Shown: piece by piece, positions 21,289-33,117 of the stretch
How positions within the stretch are numbered: position 1 is the first letter of the stretch
Layout: the number at the start of each line of letters is the position of its first letter
From: Euphorbia lathyris
Lineage: Eukaryota > Streptophyta > Magnoliopsida > Malpighiales > Euphorbiaceae
Assembly (NCBI RefSeq): GCF_963576675.1
Contig: NC_088915.1
Location: 90,715,501 to 90,779,500, forward strand
Reading direction: 5' to 3'
Length of the DNA: 64,000 bases
Position numbers and translations under genes: made by a program
The notes under the pieces: generated by a model
Told to the model about the DNA's origin: nothing
Database searches by the model: none
The model's input: the letters and a program-made list of their open reading frames with translations, nothing else

Positions 21289-22145
21289 AGCAAGTAGCAA
21301 TATTTTTTTAGCTTGATTGCTCTCATTCATGATTCATGCTTTGCATTAACTTTAAACAATACTAAAACTACATTATACCCAATCTTAAAGCATTTAAAAT
21401 CATTATCCCCAAAGAGGACCACAATAGTTCAAACAACAAATTGAAATCTAGAGAGAAAATTAGAACATTTCAGCTTATCATATAATTATTGATTAATTGA
21501 TTTAAAGAAAGCTAAGTTAAGATCAAAACAAATACTACAGCACAAAGAGTGATTTAGTCGTAAGTAGAGAGAATCCAAAGAAAAGTGAAGAAAGAGACAA
21601 ACCAAGACATACACTTCATCAAAGCATTAAAATAATAATCATATTCTACAAAATATTAGATAAAGATAAAATTAATTGAAAACCTCCCCAAATCAATGCA
21701 ATGCAATGCAATCCTTGAAGGATAAAATAAAGAGCAACAATTGTACCTTTGTCGAATCAAATGGAAATTGACTGAACTGGATCACTTAAATCGGTGGAAA
21801 GGAATCAGAAAAAGAGAAAGAAGAGATGATAGAAGAAATAATTAAAAAGCTACGCTAAGAAAAGTAATAATTACTTAATGTGCAGTTACTGATAGAGAGT
21901 TGAGGTTTGATTTTCCATCATTTTCAATTGGAGTTGGTGAATATAATAAGGTGGGAAAGTCGCTTATGAAATTGATATGCAATTTTACAAAATAAAAAAC
22001 ATAATATCCATGTTTTATAATAATATCAGAAATTGACCGAAATTGTCTAACTTTCAATATTATGAGTAAAGTTGCACCATTTTAGACGTTAGGTATAAAA
22101 TTGCTTCTAACCGTAAATGTTATTAGTATTTTTACACCTTATCTC

Positions 22146-22960
22146 GGATAAATTACACCCATGGGCACTGAACTTTACCATTTTAACATTGTGGACACTG
22201 AACTTCAATTCTTAATAGTATGATAATTGAACTTTACATTTTTTAACATCGATGGATACTCTACGCCTCAAAACGACCGTTTACGGTCTCAATAAAAAAA
22301 ATATGGTTCCATAGTAAATGTCGTTCTAAACAACTTTAATTCTTGAATATTTTTAATTTGAGGTCGTTAACGGTTATTTTGATGTTAAAATTGAGTGACA
22401 ACCAATATTAGAAAGTGTAACGTTTAGTGGTAATACGGTTAAGAATTGAAGTTCAGTGACCACGATATAAAAAAGTTAAGGCTTAATGCATATATACACA
22501 CCTAAACTTGGTAAGTTTTGCCTAATGGTACCCTGAACTTTTAAAATAACCTATCACACATCTATAGTTGCCTTTAAAAACCTATCGCACACCTATAGTT
22601 GGCTCATTCGGACCTCCTACATACAAAATCGTTGATTTTTCGTCTTTGACAGATGAGATGACATACAGAATGAACTCCCGCGCTTTTATTCTTTTCTATA
22701 ACACGGATACCACCTCGTTCGTTAAAGACGAAAGATCAACGATTTTGTGTGTAGAAGGTCGCAATGAGTCAAGTATAGGTGTGTAATAGATTTTTAAAGC
22801 CAATTATAGGTGTGCAATAGGTTTTTAAAGTCAACTATAAATGCGTGATAGGTTATTTAAAAAGTTCAGAATACCACTAGGCAAAACGTGCAAAGTTCAA
22901 GGGTCTAAATATGTATTAAGCCCAAAGTTAAAGTTGAATGATCATGGGTGTAATTTACCC
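22146..22960. mobile_element. MITE (gggtaaattacaccc family) with nested element
   Basis: The left end ggataaattacacccatggg and right end catgggtgtaatttaccc are inverted repeats. The right arm is separated from the body by the inner element at 22,480-22,922. Other members: 56,014-56,486 and halves near 1,480-2,000. Confidence 0.75.
22480..22922. mobile_element. Long-TIR foldback MITE nested at 22.5 kb
   Basis: Arms of about 120-150 bp (ggcttaatgcatatatacac ... and its reverse complement ending gtattaagcc) with two internal repeats of 'aaaaacctatc(a/g)cacacctatagttgg' per arm. Flanking 9-mers aaaagttaa and caaagttaa differ at one base, suggesting a Mutator-type duplication. It disrupts the surrounding MITE. 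Confidence 0.75.
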
Positions 22961-23289
22961 ATCTTATCCCTTAATTTATTTGTTTCCGTACGGCGGACAT
23001 GGAAATGGAAAGGAACATGAAAATCTCCTGGTTGTTTGCATTGCAGCTTTCTCCTCCCAAAAATAATCATTGCTATAAAATATTAAAAATATGTGGCCCC
23101 TATACATATTTCTGAATTTCAGATTTGCTAAAATCAACGTGGGCCCCTTATCACAAATAGTACTTCAAAGGTGGTCCCCTCAAAGAAGAGAGAGTCTTTG
23201 ATAAAGATGACTTTTTTTTTTTTTAATGGCTATTCACTTTCGCAGATGGTTTGCACCTCTATAGGTAGATGACTGTTTTCTTTTACTGT
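22961..23289. other. AT-rich spacer, no gene seen
   Basis: The sequence contains a purine-rich/T-rich run and no recognisable ORF, repeat family or terminus. Confidence 0.4.
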
Positions 23290-23446
23290 ATCTTGTTTTA
23301 TTGTTATTTTTGTACATTTTTTGTGTTTTCTACTTTTACTTTCTTCACCTCATTATTCAATAGAAAATAGCTATTTTTCATTGTATAATGAGGTGAAGAG
23401 AGTAGAGGCAGAAAATACCAAAATGTACAAAAATAACAATAAGATA
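23290..23446. repeat. Near-perfect 157-bp palindrome
   Basis: The sequence from atcttgttttattgttattt to its reverse complement ataagat folds at agct near 23,370 with essentially no loop. The arms share gtacattttt, ttttctac and cttcacctcatta with a few mismatches. A transcript would form a long hairpin. It could be a small foldback MITE or the seed of a small-RNA locus. Confidence 0.75.
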
Positions 23447-23693
23447 ATTATGATTTCATATAAGGCTTATTTCAAAATTATTTATTTGATTTATAGGGAA
23501 ATATAAATTAAATTATAATGATTGGGAATGGATTTAACTTTTATATCTTAATCCCATTCATTTTTCCTTCTACTCATTCCTTTTCTCATTTTCGTCTTTC
23601 TTTTTCGTATTATTTTTTATTTAATGACTGAAAGAAGGTTTTTAATGTTTATAAACATTAATTGTATTATTTCATTTGTAAAATAGACCAGCT
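23447..23693. other. AT-rich flank shared with 55.4 kb
   Basis: No gene is seen. The last 55 bases (tttaatgtttataaacatta to gtaaaata) recur near 55,415-55,475, so the TRIM below inserted into, or next to, a dispersed repeat. Confidence 0.5.
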
Positions 23694-24353
23694 TGTAACG
23701 ACCCGGTCTGGAGTGGGTGGTGCCGGAGTAAAAAGGCCTAAGCAAGGAGCGGCTCTAAGGGATGGCGATGGGGGCAGAAATGAACTGAATCCCACATCGG
23801 AAATGGAGAGGGAGTGATTGTGGCTTATTAGTAAGATGTGAATCCAATACATGCAGACGCGTTTTAAAGCCGTGAGGCCCAATGTGTTGGATTTGGGCCA
23901 AAGCGGATAATATCTACATGGTATTGGAACAGGGTGTTACAATTGGTATCAGAGCCGACTCTCCACGTACGATGTTTGGTTTCGGGACGAACCAGCAAAA
24001 GCTAGTGGGCCTGTAACGACCCGGTCCGGAGTGGGTGGCGCCGGGTTAAGAAGGCCTGAGCAAGGAGTGGCCCTAAGGGATGGCGATGGGGGGCAGAAAT
24101 GAACTGAATCCCACATCAGAAATGGAGAGGGAGTGATTGTGGCTTATTAGTAAGATGTGAATCCAATACATGCAGACGCATTTTAAAGCCGTGAGGTCCA
24201 ATGTGTTGGATTTGGGCCAGAGGGGACAATATCTACATGGTATTGGAACAGGGTGTTACAATTGGTATCAGAGCCGACTCTCCACGTACGATGTGTGGTT
24301 CGGGGACGAACCAGCGGAAGCTAGTGGGCCTGTAATGACCCGATCCGGAGTGG
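23694..24353 (+). mobile_element. Tandem TRIM: LTR-int-LTR-int-partial LTR
   Basis: Two near-identical about 248-bp LTRs (23,694-23,941 and 24,012-24,260; TGTAACGACC ... GGTGTTACA) are each followed by a 70-bp internal domain. Each internal domain starts with an initiator-tRNA-Met-type primer site (ttggtatcagagcc) and ends aagctagtgggcc. A third LTR begins at 24,331 but stops after 23 bp at the LINE junction. There is no coding sequence. Tiny LTR elements of this form are TRIMs and depend on other elements for mobility. The head-to-tail arrangement sharing LTRs suggests recombination between copies. Confidence 0.88.
23943..23957 (+). promoter_or_regulatory. TRIM primer binding site, first copy
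   Basis: ttggtatcagagcc lies one base after the first LTR. A second copy is at 24,262-24,275. Confidence 0.8.
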
Positions 24354-25024
24354 AAATTCAAGAGGTTAGTCCCAATCTGTATTCTTTTGAGTTCTTCCAT
24401 CCTATTGATAGGGATAGAGTGATTGCTGGGGGGCCTTGGTCTTTTGACAATTATAATCTAATTATGAATACGTGGAGCTTCGGGGTTAATCTAGATGATG
24501 TTACATTGATAAATGTTTCAATTTGGGTCCAAATTTATGGTTTGCCAGTGGGGACTATGTCAGAAGTAGTAAGGAAGCAGTTGGGGAATTTCCTGGGAGA
24601 ATTTGAGGAATATGATTTAAACAATAACATAGGTTTCCATAGGCAATTTATGCGCATTAGAGTTGGCCTGGATAGTAGATTGCCATTGAAGAGGTTTAAG
24701 AAACTCAAGAGCGTAAGAAATGTTTGGTCATTGGCTACAATTAAATATGAACGTCTGGAATTTTTTGCTATATCTGTGGCGTGATGGGTTACATAGAACG
24801 TTTTTGTGAAAAATTATTTGAATTACAGGGAGCGGAAGTTAATAGAGAGTGGGGGGAATGGCTTAAGGCCCCAATTAGAAGGGGAGGTGATCAAAGTGGG
24901 GGGAAGTGGATGAGGGAGAGTATTGGGAATGATATTTCAGGAGGGGGTCAGAGAGGGAGTGGGAGTAGGGGTGGTCGATTGGGAGCTCTGAGGGATATCT
25001 CCAATATGGGGAGAGGCAGATGAG
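24354..25024 (+). pseudogene. LINE ORF1: DUF4283 and zinc knuckle
   Basis: The frame contains FFHPIDRDRVIAGGPWSFDN and VWVQIYGLP-like (IWVQIYGLPVG) segments typical of DUF4283, an RNA-binding-type domain in plant LINE ORF1 proteins. A one-base frameshift in a T-run near 24,763 splits the knuckle. In the second frame it reads CYICGVMGYIERFC, with Tyr where CCHC has His, so zinc binding is probably lost. A Gly/Arg-rich tail ends at 25,024. The open frame actually begins upstream inside the TRIM (24,170), giving a chimeric reading frame across the junction. The first roughly 60 residues of a normal DUF4283 are absent. Confidence 0.8.
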
Positions 25025-25334
25025 AGAGAGGGGTGTCAAAGCAATCAGGGGGAGAGGGAGGTGATGATATGTCCTTATTCAGGACCTTTTTTCCAGGGCA
25101 TGTGTAGAAAATGAGGGACCAGAGAAAGGGAGAGGGGAAGAAGCAAATGAGGGGGTCCTAGAGGACACTGAGATGGAATTAAATGAAGCAAAAAGAGAGG
25201 AGAAGGGAGGGGCAGGGGAGGGAGAAGGACGGAGTTAATGGGCAAGGAAAAGGAGTCTCTGTTCTTGGAAAGGATACGGAGATTTCTACAGAAAATGATT
25301 CAGCGAGCCCTAAAGCACAGGGCCGCCGGGCAGA

Positions 25335-28300
25335 ATGAGTTGTTTAAGCTGGAACTGTCATGGCTTGGGAAACCATCGGGCAGTTCGTTCACTAAAGGAT
25401 TTAGTTTCGTCCCAAAACCGATAATTTTATTTTTAATAGAAACACTAGTAGATGATCAGCGTGTGTGTAGTATAAAACAACAGTTGAAGTTTGAAGGGGC
25501 TTTTTCGGTAAACAGAAGAGGATGTAGTGGTGGACTAGCAATGTTATGGAGAGCAGAAATTCAGGTGGCTGTTAAAAGTTTTTCCGACCACCATATTGAT
25601 GTGATAATATCTGATAATGTCCGGGGGGACTAAAGATTGGTAGGGTTTTACGGTTTCACAGAGCGCAGTAGACATGGTGAATCATGGGAGTTGTTGAGGA
25701 GACTTGCTAGAGATTCCCAGATTCCATGGGTGGTGTTGGGGGACTTTAATTGTATTCTGAAAGACGACGAAAAGATTGGGGGTGTTGATTTCTCTACCCA
25801 TTTGAGGTAGGAGTTCTCTAAAGTAATTGAGGAGTGTGGAATATATGAACTGGAGCTGAAAGGCAACCCATTTACATGGGAAAGAGGGAGGGGTTCTGAG
25901 TTGTGGGTGAGAGAAAAGCTTGATAGGGGCTTTGCATCGACAGAGTGGCTGAACCAGTTTGCTAACTACCATTTCCAATCTTGCATGGCCGGGTATTCGG
26001 ACCATCTACCACTCTCACTTAAATTGGAGAAGGAGAAAGTAAACAGCAAAGCAAAAAGATTCTACTTTGAGGATAGTTGGTTAAAGGAGCAGGAATTTAA
26101 GGAGCTAGTAGTTAGAAATTGGGAGGGGCAGGGGCGCAGCCCTGTTTCTGAAAAGTTGAAGGATTGTGTGCATAAGATGGCTGAGTGGGGGAAGGGTTTC
26201 AATGTACGTTTCAAGAGCCAGATTAGGAGATGGAGAAATCAAATGGAGAAACTGCATGGTAAAAGTGATAGGGACTCAATAGCTCAGTATTTCTCAGCCA
26301 AAAGAAAACTTAATGACATCTTGGAAACAGAAGAGAGATACTGGAGACAGAGGGCTAAGGTTTTCGGGTTGACAGAGGGAGATAGAAATACTCAGTTTTT
26401 CCATGCTAGCGTGAAAGCAAGAAGACAACAGAACTCGATTTCCTCTCTAATCGATGAGTTGGGGGGAGAATTTGATAAGCAGGGTGAGATGCTAGGCCTA
26501 ACGCATCAGTATTTCCGGCCTGTATTCTCTGCGTCGGATATGAATGGGACTGAAATGCTTAATATTATTGATATAGTGATCGATCCAGTGACAAATGAAC
26601 TACTCAAGGCACCTTTTGGATGGAGGAATTTAGGCAAGCCCTGTTCTCAATGAGCCCGAACAAATCCCCTGGCCCTGATGGGCTAAATCCAGGATTTTTT
26701 CAAACCTTTTGGGACACAATGGGTGCAGAATTGGGATTGGCATGTGCAAAATGGCTAAAGGATGGGGAGTTCCCTATGGGGGTCAATGACACTACAATTG
26801 TCCTTATTCCTAAAATTGACAATCCTAGAATGTTGAAGGACTCTCGCCCAATATCCTTATGTAATGTGATTTACAAGTTAATTACAAAGGCTATAGCCAA
26901 TCGGTTAAAGGGGGTCCTCCCACAAATTATTGGAGAAACAGAATCTACTTTTGTCCCTGGAAGATCCATAACTGATAATGTGCAGGTGGCTTTTGAGAGT
27001 ATACACTTAATAAAAAGGCAGAATAGTGGAAAGGTCGGACAGGTTGCTCTCAAAATTGATATTAGCAAGGCCTATGACAGGGTAGATTGAGATTTCTTCA
27101 AACTAGTAATGATCCGCATGGGCTTTCACGAGACCTGGATCAGTTGGATGATGTTATGAATAACAACAGTGATATATAGGGTGGCAGTGAATGGAGAATG
27201 CACTGAGCAAATAGTCCCAGGCAGGGGGCTCAGACAAGGGGACCCGTTATCCCCATACATGTTTTTTCTGTGTGCAGAGGTCCTATCAAGTTGATAAGAA
27301 AGGCAGAAGGTGAGGGGTTAATAACTAGATGCCGAATTTGCCGTAGGGCCCCATCTATCACACACCTTGTCTTTGCTGATGACAGTTTCTTGTTCTTTGG
27401 AGCAACGACAATTGAAGCTAGGAAGGTGATGAGTATTCTGTCCGAGTATGAGGTAGCTTCTGGACAGGCTGTGAATTTGAACAAATCTGGCATATTTTTC
27501 AGTGCAAATGTGAAAGACGATCTGAAAACTGAGATCCAAGGGTTGCTAGGGGTGAGCACACCTTTAGACACGAGTCGCTATTTGGGACTGCCTTCACTAA
27601 TTGGCCGATCTAAACGTCAGATTTTCACATTCCGGGTTGATAGGCTACGGAAGAAGTTTGGTACTTGGGGTTTCAGATTCTTATCTCAGACAGGAAAGGA
27701 GGTTCTGCTCAAGTCAGTTGCTCAAGCTTTGCCTACTTTTTGTATGAGTACGTTCCTTCTACCCTTATCTATTTGTGATGAGCTGCAAAAGCTAATGAAT
27801 TCTTTTTGGTGGGGTATGAAACTTGAGGGGAAAAGAACTATCCATTGGTTTGATTGGGGAAGATTATGCAGGCCAAAGGACCTAGGTGGAATGGGTTTCA
27901 AAGATTTGCATATGTTTAATTTGGCAATGTTAGGGAAGCAGGGGTGGAAATTAGTTAAATACCCAAATACTATAGTAAGTAGAATGTTTAAAGCTAAATA
28001 TTTTCCAAGGGAGGACTTACTTTTCTCTAAATTAGGCAATAATCCTAGTATGGTTTGGAGAAGTATCTGGGAAGGACTTAGCATACTTAGAAAAGGGCTA
28101 AGGTGGAAGGTGGGGAATGGTAGATCTATTAGAGTTTGGGAAGACGCATGTGTACCTCAACTAGAGGATTTTTGTATAAACTCTTTTATGGTCCCTAGGA
28201 TGGAGGAATTGAGGGTAGCAGACCTGTTGCTCGAGAATGGTAAGGGATGGGATTTGGATAGGCTTAATGGTTGCTTCAGTGAAGCTGAAGTGTGTGCTAT

Positions 28301-29702
28301 TAGAGATATTATACTACCATTTAGTGTGGGGAAGGATACGAAAATTTGGCAGTGGTCAAACGATGGGTTTTACAATATGCGTTCGGGCTATCTTACAAGT
28401 ATGGGGATTGTGGAGGAAGGTGTGGTTCAGGAGGGATGGCGAAGACTGTGGAAACTGGAGATACCTCCTAAATGAAAACAATTTATCTGGCGTATCTGCT
28501 CGGGTTGTTTACCCACTCGAGCGCGTTTGGCCCAAAGAAGAGTCCTCATCACTATTGAGTGCCTGGTGTGTGTTGAGGAGGATGAAACGGATAACCATTT
28601 ATTTGTTGAATGTTTCTTTGCATGTGATGTTTGGCGAATAGCTGGAATACCAATTCCACAAGTTGATGTTTTGAACTTTGCTGATTGGCTGTTACAGGTG
28701 CTATGTGGTCCAAACCAGGATATCACAATCCGGATTTGCTGTGTTCTGAAGACAATTTGGGATCACAGAAACAAGGTGCTATGGCATATGACTTGGTGGC
28801 CGGTGGATACTAGTTGGCGACTAGGTGTGGATGAAGTACGAGATTGGAGGGCCTATCACCAAGGTTCAGTATCAAGAACAATCCACCAACCGAACCACCG
28901 AACGGGAGTTATTTCTGACCCGCAGCCGCTGGACCATCCATCCTGTCAACAGCCAAGAGCTAAACATGACGCATCTGCGATGCACCTCCCACGCAGCAGC
29001 ACCAACCGAAACCAGCGGCAATATGAAGGCAGCGGGACTTCCCAGATGGTAGAATCAGCAGCGCCAACGGTGGAAGCCGCGGAACAGCAGCGGCAAAGCC
29101 CGAGCAACCAACGCAATCGGCCGGACAATAGCGTTTTACCTCACACAGCAGTGCAGATGCCTGAGCTCCAGTTCAACAGGCTCTTGACGCGATCAATGGC
29201 GAATCAGAAATGGAAGCCGTCGGCCTCCGGTTCAGTTAAGTGCAACATTGACGGAGCCATTTTCAAGGAAATAAAGAGTTGTGGCATGGGGGCGGTGATC
29301 AGAGATGCAACGGGCGAGTTCTTATTCTGTAGCAGCAGTTTCATTCCAGGAATACGAGAGCCATGGGTAATTGAGGCACTTGCTTTACGCACGAGCCTGA
29401 TTTGGCTTGCTACTATGAGGTATACGAATGTGGAATTTGAATCTGATGCTAAGCTTGTTGTTGAAGCAATTTAGTCGTGTAAACAGGATATCTCGGAGTT
29501 CAGATCGCTTATTCACGATTGTCGAGCTATTTTGAGATCCAACTCTTCTTTTACATTGTCTTTTATTCCTCGTTTAGTGAATAGGGCTGCACATCTGGTA
29601 GCTAGGCAGGCCTGTTCCAATACTAGCGACTTTTTATCAACTGTGGCGCCGAATTGGCTGGCAAACGTTATTGTTGAGGATGTCAATTCCAATCATATAT
29701 GA
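25335..29702 (+). pseudogene. LINE ORF2: endonuclease-RT-zf-RVT-RNase H
   Basis: The ATG at 25,335 opens MSCLSWNCHGLGNHRAV, the usual endonuclease start. Endonuclease motifs follow (GDFNCIL, and YSDHLPL near 26,000). The reverse transcriptase has [38 protein letters not shown] and the FADD active site (HLVFADDSFLF). After it come zf-RVT (CLVCVEEDETDNHLFVEC), a low-complexity linker and an RNase H with Asp (CNIDGAIF), Glu (IEALALRT) and Asp (ESDAKLV). Breaks: frameshift about 25,424; TAA 25,631; TAG about 25,808; frameshift about 26,620; TGA 27,088; TGA about 27,157; frameshift about 27,285; TGA 28,473; TAG 29,472. The C-terminal RNase H is the same family as 790-1,404. Confidence 0.85.
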
Positions 29703-29726
29703 ATATCAGATTTCAGGTTAAAAAAA

Positions 29727-30030
29727 GAGTGTAGTGGAGGATTAATATAATATAGTATATCAATATATGTACATGTGATGATTCAAGAGTTAATATGTTA
29801 ATTTCAAAATATTAATTAAGGTCCTTTACATTTATATTACTTTAGGACTTAACCCAAACTTTTAAATTTACACCTAAAACATTAAATTAAACCATAATAT
29901 ATTTAAATTTATAATTAATTAACACTATAAAGATTATATTATAATATAAATCGAAAACTAGAATTTTAGATACGGATGTTACAAGTGATGTGTTGCAATA
30001 TAGAGACCATTTACGCTTAAAGGGAACTGA

Positions 30031-30038
<8 letters not shown>
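29727..30038. other. AT-rich spacer, nothing recognised
   Basis: Very AT-rich sequence with no ORF of note and no repeat family that I recognise. Confidence 0.4.

Positions 30039-30062
<24 letters not shown>
30039..30062. repeat. (AT)n microsatellite
   Basis: An uninterrupted alternating at run of about 24 bp. Confidence 0.85.
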
Positions 30063-30063
<1 letters not shown>

Positions 30064-31020
30064 CAAGACGATTTGTATGGTCTCAGCATGAGAATCTGCT
30101 TCGATTTTCTCCAATCAGTCTCTTTAAGCGTTCTTTTAGTTCCTAAGCGATTTTTAACCGTCTATGCTCCGTCTCGATGTCGTCTAGACCATCTAGTCGC
30201 TGCCGAAGTGACGATGAACAAAAACATTTTTTTTATTATGAATTTATTTTTTGCTTTATTATAATTCACTTTTGAGTTGTTTCAATGATATTGTTGTTGA
30301 AATATTGATGTTTGCAGACTTTTAAAAATATATACTACAAATATACGTATTTTTCTATAGTAAATAATTTTATATTATTATTTTTAGATAGTATAATATA
30401 AATTTTAATTAAATTTATTTAATAATTTATTATTACCAAATAAAAAATATAAAAATATAAATCAAATTAATCTCTCAACAATTTCCGATTAATTTTTAAG
30501 AATCTCGTTCATTTGACTAGTGCCTAGCGTTTTTTTACCATTTTCTATAATGAAAAAAATATACAAAAAAGGGAATAAATTAAAAAATATATAAAATGGC
30601 ACCAATTAAAAAAACCGTAAACATAAAGAGCACTAAAAAAAGTAAAACGTTTGGCATTCTTTAACGGAACAAAAACGATAAGAAACATTAATCACAATTA
30701 AAAAGAATCCAGTTAGAATTTAAACTCTTCAAATATTATTTACAATTAAATTTGTTAGAGTTATAATGTGAATAGATGTATGTGAATAGTATAGTCAATA
30801 GTCAACAACTGTAGTCAACAGTCAAACGACTTAATAATAGGTGCAAATTTATTAGTCTTTAATTGTTTTCCTAATTTAACACTTTACTTCTGGTATAAAA
30901 TATTATTGACTGCCAACTTTAAGGATAAAATTGCACTATTTTATATATTTGGAGATAAAATTGCTTCTATCTCTAAATTAGGAGTATAAAAAAATAAATA
31001 TTTAAAAGGAAAATTTGGAA
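30063..31020. other. Spacer with a MITE fragment
   Basis: Mostly AT-rich with no gene. Around 30,885-30,990 motifs such as aaggataaaattgcac recall the interior of the ataaggtgc MITE family, without clear ends. Confidence 0.35.
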
Positions 31021-31720
31021 AAGAAAAAATAAAATAAAAGAAGAATATGAGTGTAACACGCTACAAAATAAGAGAAAGAAAACCAAAATTTTTGGTGAAC
31101 GAATGAGAAAGTGACATGTGGAAGGGCTAATATTTCTTTCGGAAAAGAAATAAAGAAAGAGAAGGAAACCTCAATTTTTGGAATTAAAATAAATAAAAAA
31201 GGGACCTAATTTTGGAAATAAATAAAAGAAGAAGATAAAAGGAAAGAGGAGCATTTGATTGAAGAGAAAAAGATGGAAAATCTAAAGAGAAGATTTAGGC
31301 TTGATTTTTGGCAAAGCCTTTATAAGGAAGTGAACAAGTTAGAGAGATGTGGGCTCTTGGATTAGGAGAAGAAATATAGGAGAGAGAGAGAGATAGAGTA
31401 AGAAAGTGAGCGAAAGTTATTCAAAATAAGTGAGAGTGAGTGAAAGTTATTGAAAATAAGTGAAAGTTATTGTTCCTAAATTGCAAGTTTCATCTAGTTT
31501 GCGTCCCAAAAACACCAAGAATAGGTCACTGATCATTCCAACACACTTACGCAAGTTCAAATCGTAAAGATTCTTATTTTATACCTTGTTCGGATTCAAA
31601 GTGCTTTAATTACGAATTTAGCGAACACCAAGCCAGACTCTACAAACGCTATAGATACACGCTATAAAGGTAACAAACTTAGAGACCTAAAGATCGTGTT
31701 ATTTCTTGTATTTTAGTCTA
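31021..31720 (+). other. Unassigned purine-rich, leader-like region
   Basis: A long purine-rich stretch with (ga)n at 31,380-31,400 and the repeated motif gtgaaagttattgaaaataa is followed by a more balanced segment (31,490-31,700). This resembles the R/U5 part of an LTR or a plant 5' leader, with a TATA-like tttataagg near 31,319. I found no partner LTR, primer site or reading frame. Confidence 0.25.
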
Positions 31721-31877
31721 TTTATTATGTTGTGGTCGTTTGTTATTTTCTTTTTGTCTTTTCATCTTTAGAAAGGACGATCAATGTTATCAGGTCTTTT
31801 CTAGAGCCAATTCTCTTTAGGATGAGATATTATTTTCTTTTTTTTTATGTGAAACTAAGTTTTTTGGTCCAAATATT

Positions 31878-31882
<5 letters not shown>

Positions 31883-31927
<45 letters not shown>
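31883..31927. repeat. (AT)n microsatellite, about 45 bp
   Basis: Alternating ta run between two T-rich stretches. The flanks 31,930-32,400 are AT-rich with no gene. Confidence 0.9.
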
Positions 31928-31930
<3 letters not shown>

Positions 31931-32409
31931 GATTTCTATGTAAAAAGATGAGTATTTTTAAAGGTTTGTATAAAAATAGTTTTAACTAAATATATAAAAT
32001 ATTTCGTGGATCTTTATTTTGTGTTCACATATTATTTATATTTCATTTTTAAATTACAATTTGTATATAAAAATGAATTTCCTTGTACAAACATAGTTTA
32101 ATATATTTCGTTGTATAAAAAATATAACAAGTGAGGTTTATTAGTTTTTATTTTTTTAAGATAAATAATTTTTTATATAAATTGTGTCTTTATTATACAA
32201 TTTATATTGATAGAATTAACTATAAAAATGTAATACTTTCAAAGTATAAAAATGGTTTTTCCAAAATTTAAGGATTGATTGATTTCAATTATTTCATAAA
32301 TAATTAGATAAATGATATGATTTGATTAATTGTGAATTCTTTTTGTTCATATTTTTTTAACAAAATAAGTGATGAGTAAAATTAATAAATAGTTAGATCT
32401 ATCATCCTA

Positions 32410-32899
32410 GGGTAATTAATATCGGCAATCACTAAAGTTTGGACAATATCCTCAAAATGTCACAAAAGTTTAATTTGTTTTAATAAAATCACTTATTTTT
32501 TTGGGTCCAATAAAATCAGTTTGAACGTTTTTCAGTCATTTTTTTAGCGAAATTTCTAACATGACATATTAATGTTACATCAGCGTCACTTCACATATTA
32601 AAAACATGTAAATACCCATTTTAATTGACAATCAATGGACAATGTGGGTTAATTTGTGGTTTAAATTTTAATTAACCATCGCTATTTACTTGGATTAGTT
32701 TTTGGTTAATTTTTTTTTATTATGCTATTGAGACATGTAATTAGATGTCACGTAATCAACTCTGGGAAAAAATGATTGGAAAATGTTAAAGTTACTTTAT
32801 TGGGACAAAAATAAATTAAGTAATTTTATTGAGAAAAATTATTTTCCAACCTTTTGGAGACCTTGTCCAAATTTTTGTGACCACCGACACTAATTACCC
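32410..32899. mobile_element. Long-TIR MITE (gggtaattaat...cggcaatcac)
   Basis: The left end gggtaattaatatcggcaat and right end gacactaattaccc are inverted, and the arms share 'caaagtttggacaatatcct'/'gagaccttgtccaaa' and 'aaaatcacttattt' blocks. There is no coding sequence. The superfamily is uncertain. Confidence 0.6.
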
Positions 32900-33117
32900 A
32901 TCAGCTCAATTGGTTATTTATTAAATAAGATAATGAGTGGTTGATTATTTATTAAATAGGTTAATGAGTGATTAATTATTAAAATGAGGGATTAATTTAT
33001 CACTATAGACGTTAATGGACTATTTTGTGTATTTTTACCAAAATAAGTTAATTGAGATTTATTATGATATATCAAAAATATTTCTAATAATCTAGTCATT
33101 GAATATGATCAAGAGCT

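Larger units (their letters stand above)
19900..21975 (-). mobile_element. Non-autonomous Helitron with captured gene fragment
   Basis: On the minus strand the element ends in a short hairpin (stem cgtgc/gcacg) followed 11 bases later by CTAG and then T, matching the Helitron 3' rule (hairpin, CTRR, inserted 5' of T). The other end starts TC preceded by A, so the insertion lies between A and T with no target duplication, as expected. It interrupts a recognisable MITE, which fixes both boundaries independently. No Rep/helicase gene is present. Inside are an NT-C2 gene fragment and three 62-bp tandem repeats. Confidence 0.78.
19610..22143. mobile_element. MITE of ataaggtgc family, split by a Helitron
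   Basis: The left part (19,610-19,899) and right part (21,976-22,143) align end to end with the uninterrupted family members at 15,161 and 16,424. This dates the Helitron insertion after the MITE. Confidence 0.65.
24354..29726 (+). mobile_element. L1-like LINE, nearly full length, decayed
   Basis: The element carries, in order, a DUF4283/zinc-knuckle first ORF, an apurinic endonuclease, reverse transcriptase, zf-RVT and RNase H domains, and a short A-run at 29,719-29,726. It starts abruptly at the TRIM junction with the DUF4283 N-terminus missing, so it is slightly 5'-truncated. At least seven stops and four frameshifts make it inactive. I found no clear target duplication. Confidence 0.85.

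Noticed and set aside
31021..31720. A complete LTR or host promoter
   Set aside because: No partner copy, primer site, polypurine tract or downstream reading frame could be found; kept only as unassigned.
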